Counted from the stretch's first letter, positions 10,861-22,620 are shown. The stretch: DNA of 64,000 nt from Eupeodes corollae (GCF_945859685.1 NC_079147.1:210183578-210247577), one strand, 5' to 3'. Program-made: numbers and translations. Notes: a model not told the origin generated them from the letters alone.

Positions 10861-11439
10861 TTATTATTTGTAAAAATATGTTTGGTTAATTTAATTTTAT
10901 TAAAAAACAATAAAAAACTTACATTTTTGTTCCACCGAATCTGTTTTCGCCAACAAAAAGACAAACGAATTGAAAACGTCAAATATTTAGCGTTTTACAG
11001 ATCCGTTTGTTTTTTAGAACACCCTGAAAAACGTAAAATGTCAAACAATACGGAAAAGAGAGCTGAAATAATTCGAAAACGGTCGGTTTGGAACTTCGAA
11101 CGAAAATCAGAACAGGGGTGAGTTTATTTTTTTCGATTTCTTTATATGCTTTCGTATTTTAAGATGTATTTTATGATTGTATTTTGAAATTTCGATTGCA
11201 TCTCGAAAGCAACTCTTAAAAGGGAAGAGAGCTTCAAAAAATGCTTTATTTTAGGCGAGAAAAAATACTCTACAAAATGTTAATCATAGCCCAAAATATA
11301 TACACACGATTTTTTCGGCGATGCTTATTAGTTTTCGGGATATCTAAACCAAAAACATCTTACCAGCTTAAAGTCATTGAAAGAGCAACAAGTTAGTTTT
11401 ATTATCATTTAGTGTCCGCTTATTTAAGTGATACCGTAA
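10861..11439. other. non-coding spacer with one unexplained open frame
   Basis: A + strand open frame (10828-11121, 97 codons) ends with a charged tail (EKRAEIIRKRSVWNFERKSE) but its first half is AT-driven hydrophobic sequence. I do not recognise it. The rest is AT-rich. Confidence 0.3.
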
Positions 11440-13020
11440 CCGAAAATGTTGTTCGTGAAAAACTCTTAGAATTCGAAGATTCTGTAATTTTTTAACCCTG
11501 TAGATTACCTGAAAATAAAGAAATCTCCCGGAGATGATGGATTTAGCAACCAACTATTAAAAGCACTGCCTAAAGAAGGTATAACTTTTTTAACTTTTAT
11601 CTGCAATGTTTGTATCAAACACTGTTATTTTCCTGAACAATCCAAAGTAGAAAAGGTTATACCTATTGCCAAGACTCAAAAATCTAAAGATAGTCCATCA
11701 AGTTATAGGCCTATAAGTCTTCTAATCAATATTAGTAAACTTTTTGAAAAGATAGGTGTTAATGGACCGACTGCTGCAACATATTGATGAAAGAAGCATA
11801 TATCCAGTTGAACAATTTGGATTTACAGCAGGTCCTCCCAGCAAGTCGTAAGATCTAAAAAATATGTCAAAAACAATGGGGTCTAGTTTTTTTGGACATA
11901 GAAAAAGCGTTTGTTTGGCACGATGGACTCATCTTTGAGCAAATTTTGTTGAATTTTCCACGATATCTTATCCAAATTACTAGACATTTTTTGAAGAACC
12001 TATTGTTTTGAATTCTTCTTTATTTGATATTTCATTTGGTATTCCTCAAGAATCTGTTTTGGGTCCCATTCTCTTCAACGTTTTCTTATCAGATCTTCCT
12101 AGGCTTGAAAATACTGAAATTGCCATATTTGCGGACGACACTGCCCTTTTTGCATCAAGTGTTTTTGCTCAAGACGCACTTAACTACTTACAATTAAGTT
12201 CCCTTGATAAACTTCTTAGTTACTTAATTAAGTGGAAAATTAAAGTTAATGCCCAAAAATGATAGGCCATTTGGTTCACACGACACAGAAAACAATGTTT
12301 TCTCCCACAAACCACACTCAATATTTATGGAAGCAATATTGTATGGTCCAAAAATTGTAAATATCTTGGCATTATACAAACTAAAAAACTAACTTTTCAA
12401 GGTCACATATGAAACTCAATCCATAATACGAATTTATTAATTAAAATTTTGTTTCCGTTTATCGATAGGAAGTCTCATCTAAGCATACATAATAAAATAT
12501 TAACTTATAAAAGTATATTTCAACCAGTCCTTACTTATGGAGCACAAGTTTGTTTCGATTGTGCTGAGACTCACATTAAAAAAATACAAATATGTCAAAA
12601 TAAAGTCCTTAAACTAATACTTAATTTGCCTCGTTGCTATTCTACTACAAGAGTCCACAAAAGAGCTAATGTTAACCTTATTAAATCCACTCTTTACAAA
12701 TTACAATACAACTTTTTCGAGAGTTGTTCTTTTTCGTATAATAATCTCATTCAAAACTTACAAAAAAAAAGTAATTTCCTAATATTTTGGGTTTAGGTGC
12801 AATTCTAGCTTTAAAGTTTGATATGAGGGTTTTTTTCTTGTAGTGTTTTCCCTTAAATTAATTTATCTATTATTTTTTTCCTTTCTTAAAATCTCGTAAT
12901 AAATTTGTTATTTATGTTATAGTTGTAAAAAAATTTTGTTTTTCTAAATCTCTTAAATTTTTTGTCAAATTTAAAATATTGTAAAAATTGTGCTACAAAT
13001 AAAACGAAACTGAACTGAAC
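11440..13020 (+). mobile_element. 5'-truncated Jockey-like retrotransposon
   Basis: Reverse transcriptase pieces in order: KKSPGDDGFSNQLLKALP (about 11515-11575); SSYRPISLLINISKLFEK (about 11700-11750); GIPQESVLGPILFNVFLSDL (12035-12095), where the usual G in PQGS is E; IAIFADDTALFA (12118-12155), the catalytic Asp pair; and a C-terminal part with NKILTYKSIFQPVLTYGAQV and KIQICQNKVLKLILNLPR (12490-12630). Several frame changes and a stop separate them. The 3' end is near 13020 with a short CTGAACTGAAC repeat in place of a long poly(A). No endonuclease domain is present. Confidence 0.85.
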
Positions 13021-15350
13021 AAATGTTTTCAAGTTCACTCAGAACTTATGCTGTTTATTTAAATTTACGAATACAATTTTTGTGGTGTTGCAGAAGTTTC
13101 ACAATAACTTCATTTCAATATTTCATATTTCACGCTGACTTATACTTTAAAAGAACCATTACTTCAATGCATGATTACTATCTTATTCAACATACCTCGA
13201 AGCTTTACTGTCTGGTGTCAAAAAGAAAGGATTTGATATATCAACGCAAATGTCAGTCAGTTACGTTTTTGCCAAATCGTGTTTAAACTTTACCCTGACA
13301 ATATTTTTTTCATAGAAAAACCATAATCTCCGTTAATGTTATTTGCAACCTTAAACACTCATGTGATCGGCTCAATGTGGAGCTGCTAATCAACATTTCT
13401 GCACTAAAATGTTTGGCTTCATGCCATAATTATAACAATTTTATAATTAGTCTAAACACAAACAAAAATAAAAACGTTAGTCGACCACTTAGAATGGCCT
13501 AAGTCTCTTAACTTCGGAAAGTGAATTGAAAGTTTTAACTGAAACCGAAACCATGATTAAAAAATCAAATTGAAAGGTTCTTTAACTATTATGAAAACTA
13601 GGTTCATAAGGTTATGTAAATTTAAAATATCTTTGGGGTAGTTTTCTTTTTTTACCTTTTTTGTGCCCTTCCCTTAACATCTGCTTGTTTTATTTTATTA
13701 AAACAAGAATTAAATAATTTGTATTGTCACTTCAACAATTTCTATGGAAGCCAAAAACTTGAAAATTACCATATAAGTTGTAGACTTTATATAAACTCAA
13801 GAAGCCGCTGTATCCCTTTGTGGCCGTCGGTGTCTGTGGGTACTCTGTACAATACAAAATATTTGACCTATGTTCATAGATCTTGCTTTACATTTGTCTC
13901 ACAGTGAAATAGTGATATATGAAACTCAACAACATTATAACCCAGCTTTGTAAAACATTGTTAACATTAATTTTCCAACCCTTATGTTGTCCGAATACTA
14001 CAAACCATAACTTTGTCCGACCCCTCCTCCAATACGCTTCTCCTCTAATCAATCAAAACAATTTTTCAAAATTGAGCCTGTTTAACGGAGTTTTCTTTCG
14101 AAGCTCTGGAAGTATGTCGAGAAATATCTGACATCTTGTTCATAATTCTCTTCTTTTTATGAAGCCTCCTTTCGGGCTCTAATAATTGCAGCAAACATTT
14201 TAAACTCCGCAAAATTTTAAACTCCTCTTCACACCGAACCTCTTAAAGTTAAAAAGATGGCATTACTATCATGATACGGAATGTCAACTCGAACGAATAC
14301 GTTTTCGATTTTAATGTACTCGTATAAACTTCTTTCTATATACCTGTATACCTTTCCCTTTAACCAGACTCAACTTTAGCTATAACTTTCTTAGTTTAAT
14401 ATTAAGTTAAGTTAAGCAGATGTTGTGCCAACCCCAATTTTTAAAAAAGGAACCAAAGATTTTCTTTTAAAACCTACATTGAGTTCATCATCATACTGCA
14501 GTCTTCCTATATTTTGCCCAATACTGTTAGTTGACGAAAATATCTTAAATCTTCTAACATTTAAATAACAATTACAATTTATTTCGGCACACAAAAATGT
14601 TGATTTAAGACCAAAAAGATACAACTCGAACCATTATAGTTATTTTTAAAGTAAAAAGTTCATCATCCTAGCTGTGGAGTGGTGGTGGTAAAATAATAAC
14701 ATTATAACCCAAATGTCAATGTTGACGAAATGTTTTAAATCATTATAAAAATATTTAAAAATAGAAACAAAATTCTCTTAAGAATGTTTCCTGTTTTTAT
14801 TTTATTTCTTGACTTCTTCTCTGTCTATTTCTTAGAAAGTCTTTTCCAAATTTATGCTTAAAGCCGCAACAACTCATTTCAATACCCAGCAACGCTCAAC
14901 CGAAATAAAAATATTGTGGTTTCTATTCCTGTCTTGGCAATTTTCTTTAAATTATAAAATATTTTTAATAAAACAAAAAAATACCTGAAGCCTTATCATC
15001 GTATTCTCTTCTTTTCACCTTTACATTTGTTGTGGTTTATTCAAAGAAACTTGAGTGACACATTAACACTCTTCGTCTTATATCTTCGCTAACTCAACAG
15101 GTAGAAAATAATAATTTGTATGCTTCAAATCCGCCCCCAAAGAGTTTAGTGTGATATAATTAAGTTAACTTTTCAGCCATCAATTACTGTCATAAGCGTT
15201 AGCGCTGTCAATGATGTTTCTTCTAAGCTAAATGTTATTCCAAAGAAGGTAACGCTGCTTTTGTACTTGATAACACAAAAAGAGGATGTTTCTTGTATGC
15301 AAAAACAATACGTGTACAGCACAGTATACCGGGTATATCCTTTTTTGTAC
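13021..15350. other. AT-rich intergenic region upstream of Dsk
   Basis: No recognisable coding sequence. Short frames at 13023-13286, 13719-13907, 13919-14131 and 14412-14624 (-) have no motif. FVRPLLQYASPLI near 14010-14050 faintly resembles a non-LTR RT C-terminal segment but is too short to call. The last kilobase presumably holds Dsk regulatory sequence. Confidence 0.4.
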
Positions 15351-15353
15351 CTC

Positions 15354-15384
15354 TATAAAACCAGGAGTCAGCAAACTTTCAGAG
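15354..15384 (+). promoter_or_regulatory. Dsk core promoter: TATA box and initiator
   Basis: TATAAAA at 15354-15360, and an initiator-like TTCAGAG around 15378-15384 with a candidate start at A15381, 27 bases after the first T of the TATA box. That is normal TATA-to-start spacing. The predicted 5' leader of about 83 bases leads to the Dsk ATG at 15464. Inferred from motif and spacing only. Confidence 0.65.
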
Positions 15385-15463
15385 CACAGTTCTAAGTGAG
15401 TTCTCCCTTGTACAACACCTTGATTTGGTATCAAGTCTATTAGAAGAAGTCATCTGGTAAAAA

Positions 15464-15847
15464 ATGTCGCCTTGCTCAACACCATTGTTCCTGTGCACAT
15501 TCCTTCTTTCGTGCTATATTCTAATTGTGCCAGGACAATCGGCCAGCAGCGATAAATACATCGATAGTGGTTCACAGAAACTTGATACTCGAGATGGCAG
15601 CAGTGGGCCTGGAAATATCAGGTCGCTGGGATCGCACAGAAATCTAAGATCAATTTATGGATTTCCAAATCCAAGGATGATGCAGATTTCACGTTCGAAG
15701 ATTCCCATCGAGTTGGATTTGCTGATTGACAGTGAAAACGACAACGAGAGGACAAAGCGATTTGATGATTATGGGCATATGCGTTTTGGAAAGCGTGGCG
15801 GAGAGGATCAGTTTGACGATTATGGTCATATGAGGTTCGGACGTTAA
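15464..15847 (+). CDS. Dsk: sulfakinin (drosulfakinin) neuropeptide precursor
   Basis: A 127-residue prepropeptide with no intron in the coding part. Residues 1 to ~26 form a signal peptide (a hydrophobic run LFLCTFLLSCYILIV ending near GQSASS). The C-terminus carries two amidated sulfakinins. FDDYGHMRFG (residues 100-109) sits between KR dibasic sites. GGEDQ joined to a second FDDYGHMRFG (112-126) follows and ends in a single Arg before the stop. Gly is the amide donor, and the Tyr after two Asp is the expected sulfation site. Sulfakinins are the insect relatives of cholecystokinin and act through CCK-like GPCRs in satiety, gut contraction and aggression (family knowledge). The block IPIELDLLIDSENDNER before the peptides matches the spacer of fly precursors. 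A third amidated peptide of the Dsk-0 type, with an FG-R/K ending, is not visible upstream. This Met is the first after the promoter and opens the signal peptide. Confidence 0.96.
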   Translation: MSPCSTPLFLCTFLLSCYILIVPGQSASSDKYIDSGSQKLDTRDGSSGPGNIRSLGSHRNLRSIYGFPNPRMMQISRSKIPIELDLLIDSENDNERTKRFDDYGHMRFGKRGGEDQFDDYGHMRFGR

Positions 15848-15948
15848 GAAAAGAAAATTCTGATTCTGATGACGAGAGACTTAAGACGATAATTTTTATT
15901 TTTAAGTTACAAAATATTGATTGGGAAAATTTTAACACTTAAACATTA

Positions 15949-15954
15949 ATTAAA
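15949..15954 (+). terminator. Dsk polyadenylation signal
   Basis: ATTAAA about 100 bases after the Dsk stop codon, followed by A/T-rich sequence with an oligo-A run at 15970-15977. It is a common variant poly(A) signal and gives a short 3' UTR. Confidence 0.55.
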
Positions 15955-16164
15955 GCATTCCAAAAATGTAAAAAAAATATCATAAAACAAAGTCTATAAT
16001 ATCTTATTTTTAACTTGGCAAAGTTTCAATAATTCGCTGGTATTTTGAATTTGTGTTGAAGTTGCTGATAATTTTCAGGATCTTATGCAAGTTTTCACCA
16101 CTTCAAAATTAACTCACGCAGAATTTGCAGATGAACAGAGCCTATTTGTGTGCATATCGTTTGA

Positions 16165-16238
16165 AGGTGACACAGGCAGGGATTGAACCCAAGACCTCTT
16201 GCATGACAGTCCAACGCACTAACTATCATGCCACGGGT
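16165..16238 (-). mobile_element. SINE head fragment
   Basis: The tRNA-like 5' part of the SINE at 1.1 kb in reverse orientation. It includes the complement of the B box (GGGATTGAACCC, 16179-16190) and ends at CCACGGGT. The non-tRNA body is missing. It lies about 290 bp downstream of the Dsk poly(A) signal region. Confidence 0.8.
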
Positions 16239-16379
16239 AAAAAGCTTACTAACTTATTATGTAGAGCGAGATTAAAGAGAGTCCTGAAATTCTTTATACC
16301 AAACGTTTAACAAAGCCTAACAGTTGGCTTTACTAACGATCGAATTAATATGCTCCGTGAAATATATATTAGGATAAGA

Positions 16380-17110
16380 AAGAATTCCAAAATCTTTAAA
16401 CAGAGGTGTAAAGAGTGCTGCTATATTTTATAATCAATCGAACTTTTTAAGTGGAAGTCAATGCCTGAAATTTAATTGCGTTAATATTTGACCCATTGTT
16501 TTTGCAAACAGTTTAAATCTTCTTAGAGTTGTAATTAATCCTTTAGAGGCTTTATGATTTGGAAGATTTTCATATCATCCTCATAGAATAAAATGCGACT
16601 GTATGGTACATAAAGGGATACATCGTTGATAGCTAAGTTAAAGAGTAGAGCTCCAGAAAGACTACCCTGGGGAACTCCTAAAAGAGGTGGAGAAAGAACT
16701 TCTGCTTGTAACTTGATACAATCTAGTTTTGAAGATAAGTAGAAATCCATGTGATTCGTTGATGAGGAAACCTAATGGCTTTCTGCTTAAATTTGATGTT
16801 ATCATTAGTAAGTTGGTCCAACACTTTATAATAATCAATTGAGTTTTGTACGGGTTTCTAGTCTATTTGAGAACTTATGCAAAAATGTACAGTACTTGTC
16901 GTATATTTTCACATACGACCATATTATTGATTACATAATTAATATTCTTCCATTTATAATTTAAACTATGACAAATAACTTGTTTCAAAAATTTTAGAAA
17001 TACAGGTCAGCTAAGAGATTGGTCTGTAATAACTATTTTCAGACTTCTTACCCTTTTTAAAAGCTCGTGCAATAAACGTCTTCTTTTATATGGTTGAGAA
17101 TTTACCTAAG
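16380..17110 (-). mobile_element. non-LTR reverse transcriptase fragment
   Basis: Read on the - strand, an early RT segment with SLS-PVFLKFLKQVICH-like sequence (about 17010-16970) is followed by LGVPQGSLSGALLFNLAIND and ILFYEDDMKIFQII (16685-16555), with EDD in place of the usual ADD. Frames are broken in between. It looks like a Jockey/CR1-type RT. It is a different element from the RNase H fragment at 17.4-17.9 kb, because the RT lies downstream of that RNase H in transcription order. Confidence 0.75.
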
Positions 17111-17439
17111 CTTAGAGATGGTCCAAAATTAGATTTTTTTAAGTCAAGTAATGTAAGTTTTGTAAAACCTTATTTGAAAATAATTAAAGGTAGTCTAGGT
17201 ACAGCCTCGCAAGTATAGAAATAAATTATCATCTATTTGTACAGTAGTGTCAATTAAAGATTTCTGGAACACAGAAGTAGGGACAGCTGAGGCCTACCTA
17301 GTTGCAAAAGGAATGTTAATATACTTTTGGAAATCTTAGGTTATAGATACCTAGAAAATCTACAAGTTTCATGAGACCTACCGTTTTTGATTTTAATGAA
17401 TTTTTTCATTTACCTGCTCATTAATACCACATGGCTCGA

Positions 17440-18000
17440 ACTGAGCATTGACCAGTTTTTATTCAATTTGTCTGCCTTTTTATTACCGTCAAGGTCACAG
17501 TGTTCTTCGACCCAAAAGAGGGTAACCGTGTTGGCTTCGCTAAGTTAAAGAAGCTCACTTCGGTATTTCTGTGCCAGTTTTGACAAGTTTTAGATATTGA
17601 CTTGATTGCTTCTTTGCTGTCAATGTCCATGCTTCTGTCTTCTAAATTGTAAAAAGAAATAACCTTAGTATCTGCTTGAAAGACACTGAAGTAAACTGGA
17701 AGCTTTGTTGATTTTTCTAGGGGATGATAATATAAAAGGATGATAAACCCTACCCTCTCCCCCGTTTTGGAACCATCCGTAAAGACAGATACTTGATTAA
17801 TTTTATGACCCTGTTTTCCATAAAATCCTATCTTATGGGAAATTTCGTTTGTGCTTCTGGGTTAAAATCTATGTACGGCTTAAAATGAGTGCCAATGTCT
17901 ATGAAAGCCTTTTTCTATTACCTACACTGTATTAGACGAAATGCGCTTTGGACCAAAATTTCCTTCTATAATTAATTGATAGGGGCTAACAAGAAAAACG
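17440..18000 (-). mobile_element. RNase H domain of a LOA/I-like retrotransposon
   Basis: On the - strand: VSVFTDGSKTGERVGFIIL (about 17800-17740) with the first catalytic Asp of RNase H; VFQADTKVISFYN (about 17690-17650), where the catalytic Glu position is Asp; MDIDSKEAIKSIS (about 17625-17585) with the second Asp; and VTLFWVEEHC followed by NKKADKL (about 17525-17465), corresponding to the W-x-P-G-H and ADxLA motifs. This order is characteristic of RNase H in the I/LOA/R1 group. Stops and indels interrupt it. Some upstream RT thumb sequence may extend to about 18370 but I could not align it confidently. Confidence 0.8.
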
Positions 18001-18539
18001 TACCTAGGGCTCATGACATTTGTAATAACTATACATGCAATGGTTTATGGCATGACTACTGGTACTGAGTATATTAAGACCTTGTTGTAAAAATTTACAA
18101 AGGGTTGGTATAAATTTCCCTGAAGCCATTATAACGATGTATTTTGCATATGCAACGACCTTTTAACCAAATGCACTTAATTCCTTCAATATTGCTTTAA
18201 GGACTTATAACCAGAGCATGGGACATATCCCTACATGTCCTAACTTTTATCTTGCTGTCACCCATCTCTGCATTTACAATTCCTGTTTTGAACATAACAT
18301 CAATCCAGTTTGAGAACATTGGTTCTAGGTTGACGTTATATAGGGCCTGTCCTTAGGTATATTCTTAGAAGTGAATTGATTTTTAAATTATACCGGCTCA
18401 CACTGGGGCCGGTTGTAATAAAAAGGAAATGCAATTCATTAATAAATCAATATTTTTATTAATTCATTTAAAAAAAAGTATATTTACATATATCACAAAG
18501 TGTAGCTTTACAATGTAGATAAAGAAAGGTTTATTTTTT

Positions 18540-18998
18540 TAACGTTCTTCTTCTAATAAATTAACAATTTAATGTCGAATGATTTTCTATTTACAGCAGG
18601 TAATAAGAGCAAATGACTCATAAATGGTTCAGATAAGTTAAACAAGCGGTAATATTATCTTTTCTGGATGTCTTTCTACTAAAATATTTCCTGTATGTTT
18701 TAAAGTCCTTATTCCTAGTCTCTTGCACCTTTTCGCTAAGCTTACCAATTGGTAACAAAGCGTTATTGATAATTTCAGACCCATGAATAAAGATTTTGCG
18801 TACAGTTGGGGTCATTGGCATCCACGGATATAATTCTACATATAAACAAGCAGTGTCTTGGCAGTCATTTTTGAATTTTTCAGAGTTGATACTAAAGCCG
18901 CTTGATATGGCTTGTAGTATCAAATAAAATCGTCTGATAAGCTCCGAACTCACTCTTGTAACTTTTGCACACGTTTCTAGTGGCACTTTTGTTTTCAA
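18540..18998 (-). pseudogene. Transib (RAG1-like) transposase C-terminal fragment
   Basis: The open frame 18998-18618 (126 residues) resembles the C-terminal catalytic region of Transib transposases, the family related to vertebrate RAG1. The recognisable parts are ELIRRFYLILQAISSGFSIN, then FKNDCQDTACLYVELYPW, then TVRKIFIHGSEIINNALLPI, then GKLSEKVQETRNKDFKTYRK and a basic FSRKTSRKDN. By hand comparison, HGSEII-x-LLPIG...QE-x-RNK aligns with the RAG1 segment that carries the third catalytic acidic residue, and the aligned Glu (in VQETRNK) is present. After the stop at 18618 a neighbouring frame continues briefly (FMSHLLLLPAVNR). The N-terminal two thirds, with both catalytic Asps, are missing. 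Inactive remnant; no second copy seen in this window. Confidence 0.7.
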
Positions 18999-18999
18999 C

Positions 19000-20760
19000 G
19001 TGTGATCTATATTATAAGTTTACATACTCAGTTTCAAAAGCCTCTATTGCAAGTTAGAAAAAAAGTGTTTTAAACATTTTATATGGATATTTGCCCTTTT
19101 TATTTTTTTTCGGCGAGTTTTATTATTTATGTTCATATAAACACTTTTTCCTTATCTACTGACCTTAATTAATCGATGACATTTTTTTTAAACCCACTGA
19201 TTTTTTTATTTTAAATTGACCGATAAGAGCTCAACAGATCTTTTTATTTACCAAAACTCAACTTTACCGCTTGTTTTCTAGCAGCCTGCTGCCTTTCCGA
19301 CCTTCAAAGTTTTACAGATTGTTAGAAAATTATGTTAACACTGCAACAAAAAAAAATAATTGCAGGAAACCGTTATTCTCAATTTTGCATTTTGAGCACG
19401 CTTTTCATACAGCCAGCCCTAGTGTGGCTACTTCATGAAGTGCAGTATCAACTGATATGTCTTTCATATGTTAAGCGTTATCATTTAGTTTTTGTCGAAT
19501 GTACGTTCCTACTAATCTTCCTTAAGTCCTTAAAAGAAAAGGAGACAGGCTTATGGGCTGAAATCTTTTGGTTCAGTGTAAATGGGCCTTATAGGCTTTT
19601 ATATGTACAGATTTTAAAGTTTTTATTTTTAACATTAGATATTTTCCTTAAACTAACTAAGCTCATGTATCAAAATGATGTGAAATCAACATTTCTTATT
19701 TCAAAAAATTGTTTCTTTTTTCTCTTCTAAGAACTCAAAACTTTGAGCAGAGATGGAAGCTAAAGATCATATCAAACTAAATGATTTGACGGAACATTAT
19801 TCTACTTATCAAAATGCAACAAAATGGAGGTATTCGAAACTTATAAAACTTTTGTGTCCCCATATTCCTGCTTCTGTCAAAGGGTTTTGGTTTTATCTTT
19901 TTCTTTCAAACCACTTATACATTTAGCCAGTATATTGAATATTATTACTTAAGACATGAAAATAGCCTTCAAGGCTTCAGTTACCAGCAAATTTTAATAA
20001 TTACGTTTTCTTTTTTGTTGAAAATATCGCTAACGATAAATAACGATAATATGTCGGAAAAGGTTTGATCTGTAAGTCTCACTTTATTTGTACAGTAATA
20101 CTGCCTGGGCAAGTATAAATCGAGTTCTCAAAAATTGCAGCTATATATTTTTTGAAAAATAAATAAGCTTGAACTAAAATCCACAGTTTTAAATGAAACT
20201 TAATTTTCAAGTCTACCGTAATGACAAATTTAAGATTTTGGTTCAATGAAAGTAAGTTAAAATAATCTAGTTTACGGCAACACATCAACTGTCAAATAAT
20301 TCTGTAAATAAAAATTTATTGAAAGCACTCTAATCGGAGGTCATAAAGTATATATTTTACAATTATCAAATATTCCACTTAAACTTTCACCCTATCTACA
20401 TACGAGTATGTACAAATAATTTAAAATGCACATTTCTTTCTCAAATCGTATTTCTAGACATATTTTTGTCACCTTAAGATCATCTATGGAGTTGAGTTGA
20501 AATTCATTTTTTTTTTTCAAAACATCAACAAAAGTTCATAAGAATTAGCATTGCATTACTATTATAGGTGCTTTAGGTGCACTCACCTTGAATGGGATGA
20601 CCTTAAATTGAAGTTGCATATAAAGGCGAGACCTTTAATGCTCTTTTTGACTCGATAGTAAATTTTTATTTAAAATTCACTTAGAAACTGTGCCACTGCC
20701 ACTTCACTAGTTTTTCAAGAAATTCATGTTGACTTTGCGAAAAAAAAATGCAAATAAAAT
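19000..20760. other. AT-rich non-coding stretch
   Basis: Nothing recognised. The 132-codon + strand frame 19332-19730 is hydrophobic, F/L/Y-rich and without motif. A 57-codon frame starting near 19753 (MEAKDHIKLNDLTEHYSTYQ...) has a less biased composition but matches nothing I know. Confidence 0.35.
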
Positions 20761-20769
20761 AAGATAAAA

Positions 20770-21120
20770 CAACTTTTTCTCCGAATTTCAAGATCGACAT
20801 CGGCGAGAAAAACTTATGGACGCGACGGCGACGCTACTCGACTCTTCTCGATGCTATGTTATAGCGGAGGGAAAACAATAATAAAATACAAAATCTCCAA
20901 CGGCAAACAGCCAACGCGACCACGACGAAGATGCTGTTGATATACGTTCCAAGGAAAAGACCAATATTTAATGGTCCGCACGATTCGTCCGTTACAGATT
21001 TCCACGACAGACGAGCGAGGCTGATATGGCTGATGGTGCTACCACTACCAGTTGCTGCTGCTGGAAGCTAATGGTCATAGCTATGGTGGTTTCTGCAAAT
21101 TCTTTGGTGGAGGAAAAATT
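20770..21120. promoter_or_regulatory. GC-richer island, possible promoter or leader
   Basis: A ~350-bp patch distinctly richer in GC and CpG than its surroundings (GGACGCGACGGCGACGCTAC, GCGACCACGACGAAGATG, CGAGCGAGGCTGATATGGC) with no long open frame. In an AT-rich fly genome such a patch is often a 5' UTR/promoter or enhancer. There is no transcript evidence. Strand not known. Confidence 0.3.
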
Positions 21121-21949
21121 CATATTCCATTATAATACATCAACATCAAACATCATCATAGATCAATGGAAGTATTGAATGAATGTAGATATTTTCTAGT
21201 TTGTTTTTTAAAAAAAGGTTTTAAGAAAAATGCCAGCAAAATAAAGCAAGAGCTGGTTTTTCGGGGTAATTCACCCATTCGAATTTATATTTATATATTT
21301 ACTTAATTGCAGGTATCATACTCTCCCATGAGACTCTTAAAAAAGATAGATTTTATGTCCAAAAAGATGCAATTGATGTTGATGTTGTGGTCGTTGAGCG
21401 ATGAGGAATTCAATAATATCCATGACTATGCTAAAGTTGCAGCAAATTGTTGTTCCGCGACGCCTTTCGGGAGCTCCTCGCAGCTTCGACTATGAATTTT
21501 CTATGGGGATATTTTAATTTGCTGGCCCAAATAGGCACAGGAAAAATAAATAATAACAGTTATTAGATGTTACATAGATTTTGATTGACCAATCTTAAAA
21601 ATAAAAAAATGTTTTAACATTTGTTGGTTTCGAAATAAGATGTGGAAGCTTATGAGTGGTTGTTTGCTCGGAAACCAATATTCTCTAAAAATTACACAAT
21701 TTAGAAAAGATAAAATTAAATTATGATGAGGACCTTTAAAATTTTTACTCAAGTGAACATTTGTACACATTAATGTCAGCCAATTTTTATTTTTACAATT
21801 TTGACATCGTTTTAAGATCAAAAATAAATAAAGGCTTTGATGCGACCAACACTGATAACTTATCATCCCATCTGTCTATTTGTCTTGCTTAAAAGCTTAT
21901 TCTTAAGAATTTTAAAATTAGCAACAATATATTTCATGTAAAGAAATAG

Positions 21950-22620
21950 TTTAGTTTTAAAATCTAGTTTTGTTGAATAGGTTTTTAGTCGAAAACAAAT
22001 TTTTACCAATTTTAGTAGTATTTCTTAAATTTTTAAAAAATTGGATGAATGAAATTAATTTTTGAGATATTAAAAGCCAAACATCAATTTTTACCAAATT
22101 TGAGTACTATTTTTTGTAGATTTTTTAATGAAAAAACGGACTGTTTGATTTTTATAAAAAAAAAATACTAAATATCGAAAACAATATTTTCTGTGAGATA
22201 AAAATTGTTTGAAGCCAATATTTTTATCGTTTGAAAATTAATTTTTACAAACTTTTATTAATTTTTTTGTTTAGGTTTTTATTTTTTGTAAAAAAACTGT
22301 CAATTCGATTTTTCTCAAAAATTTTTCCGAATGTTGAAAACAATATTTCTTATAAGTTAAAATTAGTTGGAAGCCATAATCTCAAGTTTTGAAAAGAGAG
22401 TCGAAATTCAATTTTTACCAACTTTGAGTAATGTTTTTATTTTTATAAAAATAACTGTTAAAAAAACGTCGCGAACGTACACACGCACGCACAGACATCT
22501 TTCTAAAAATCTTTTATTTCGACTTTAGGGACCTTGAAACATGGAGAAATGTCAACATTTTCAATTCGACAAATCAGACCCATTACAATAACTTCCTAGG
22601 CGAAGTTAATAAATTAAAAC
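21950..22620. repeat. internally repetitive non-autonomous repeat
   Basis: At least four degenerate units share TTTTTACCAA(C/T)TTT-AGTA...TTTTTAT and GAAAACAATATTT...GTTGGAAGCCA motifs (around 22005, 22090, 22240, 22420), giving a period of roughly 120-180 bp. They are followed by an ACACACGCACGCACAGACAT tract and an end reading ...TAACTTCCTAGGCGAAGTT near 22600. The AACTTCCTAGG/CGAAGTT end is a near-palindrome. It encodes no protein. A possible small relative of the unit lies at 43025-43150. Confidence 0.55.

Noticed and set aside
14010..14050. FVRPLLQYASPLI as an RT fragment
   Set aside because: Only about 13 residues of weak resemblance, with no neighbouring RT motif in any frame.
15618..15938. 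106-codon - strand open frame over Dsk
   Set aside because: Shadow of the Dsk coding sequence. It has no motif and covers the sulfakinin repeats in antisense.
16380..18000. One continuous RT + RNase H element at 16.4-18.0 kb
   Set aside because: In - strand order the RNase H piece precedes the RT piece, the opposite of a real element, and the RT types differ. They are treated as two insertions.
19332..19730. 132-codon + strand frame with hydrophobic stretches (possible membrane protein)
   Set aside because: The hydrophobicity follows from T-rich codons. No topology-defining charges, motif or start context.
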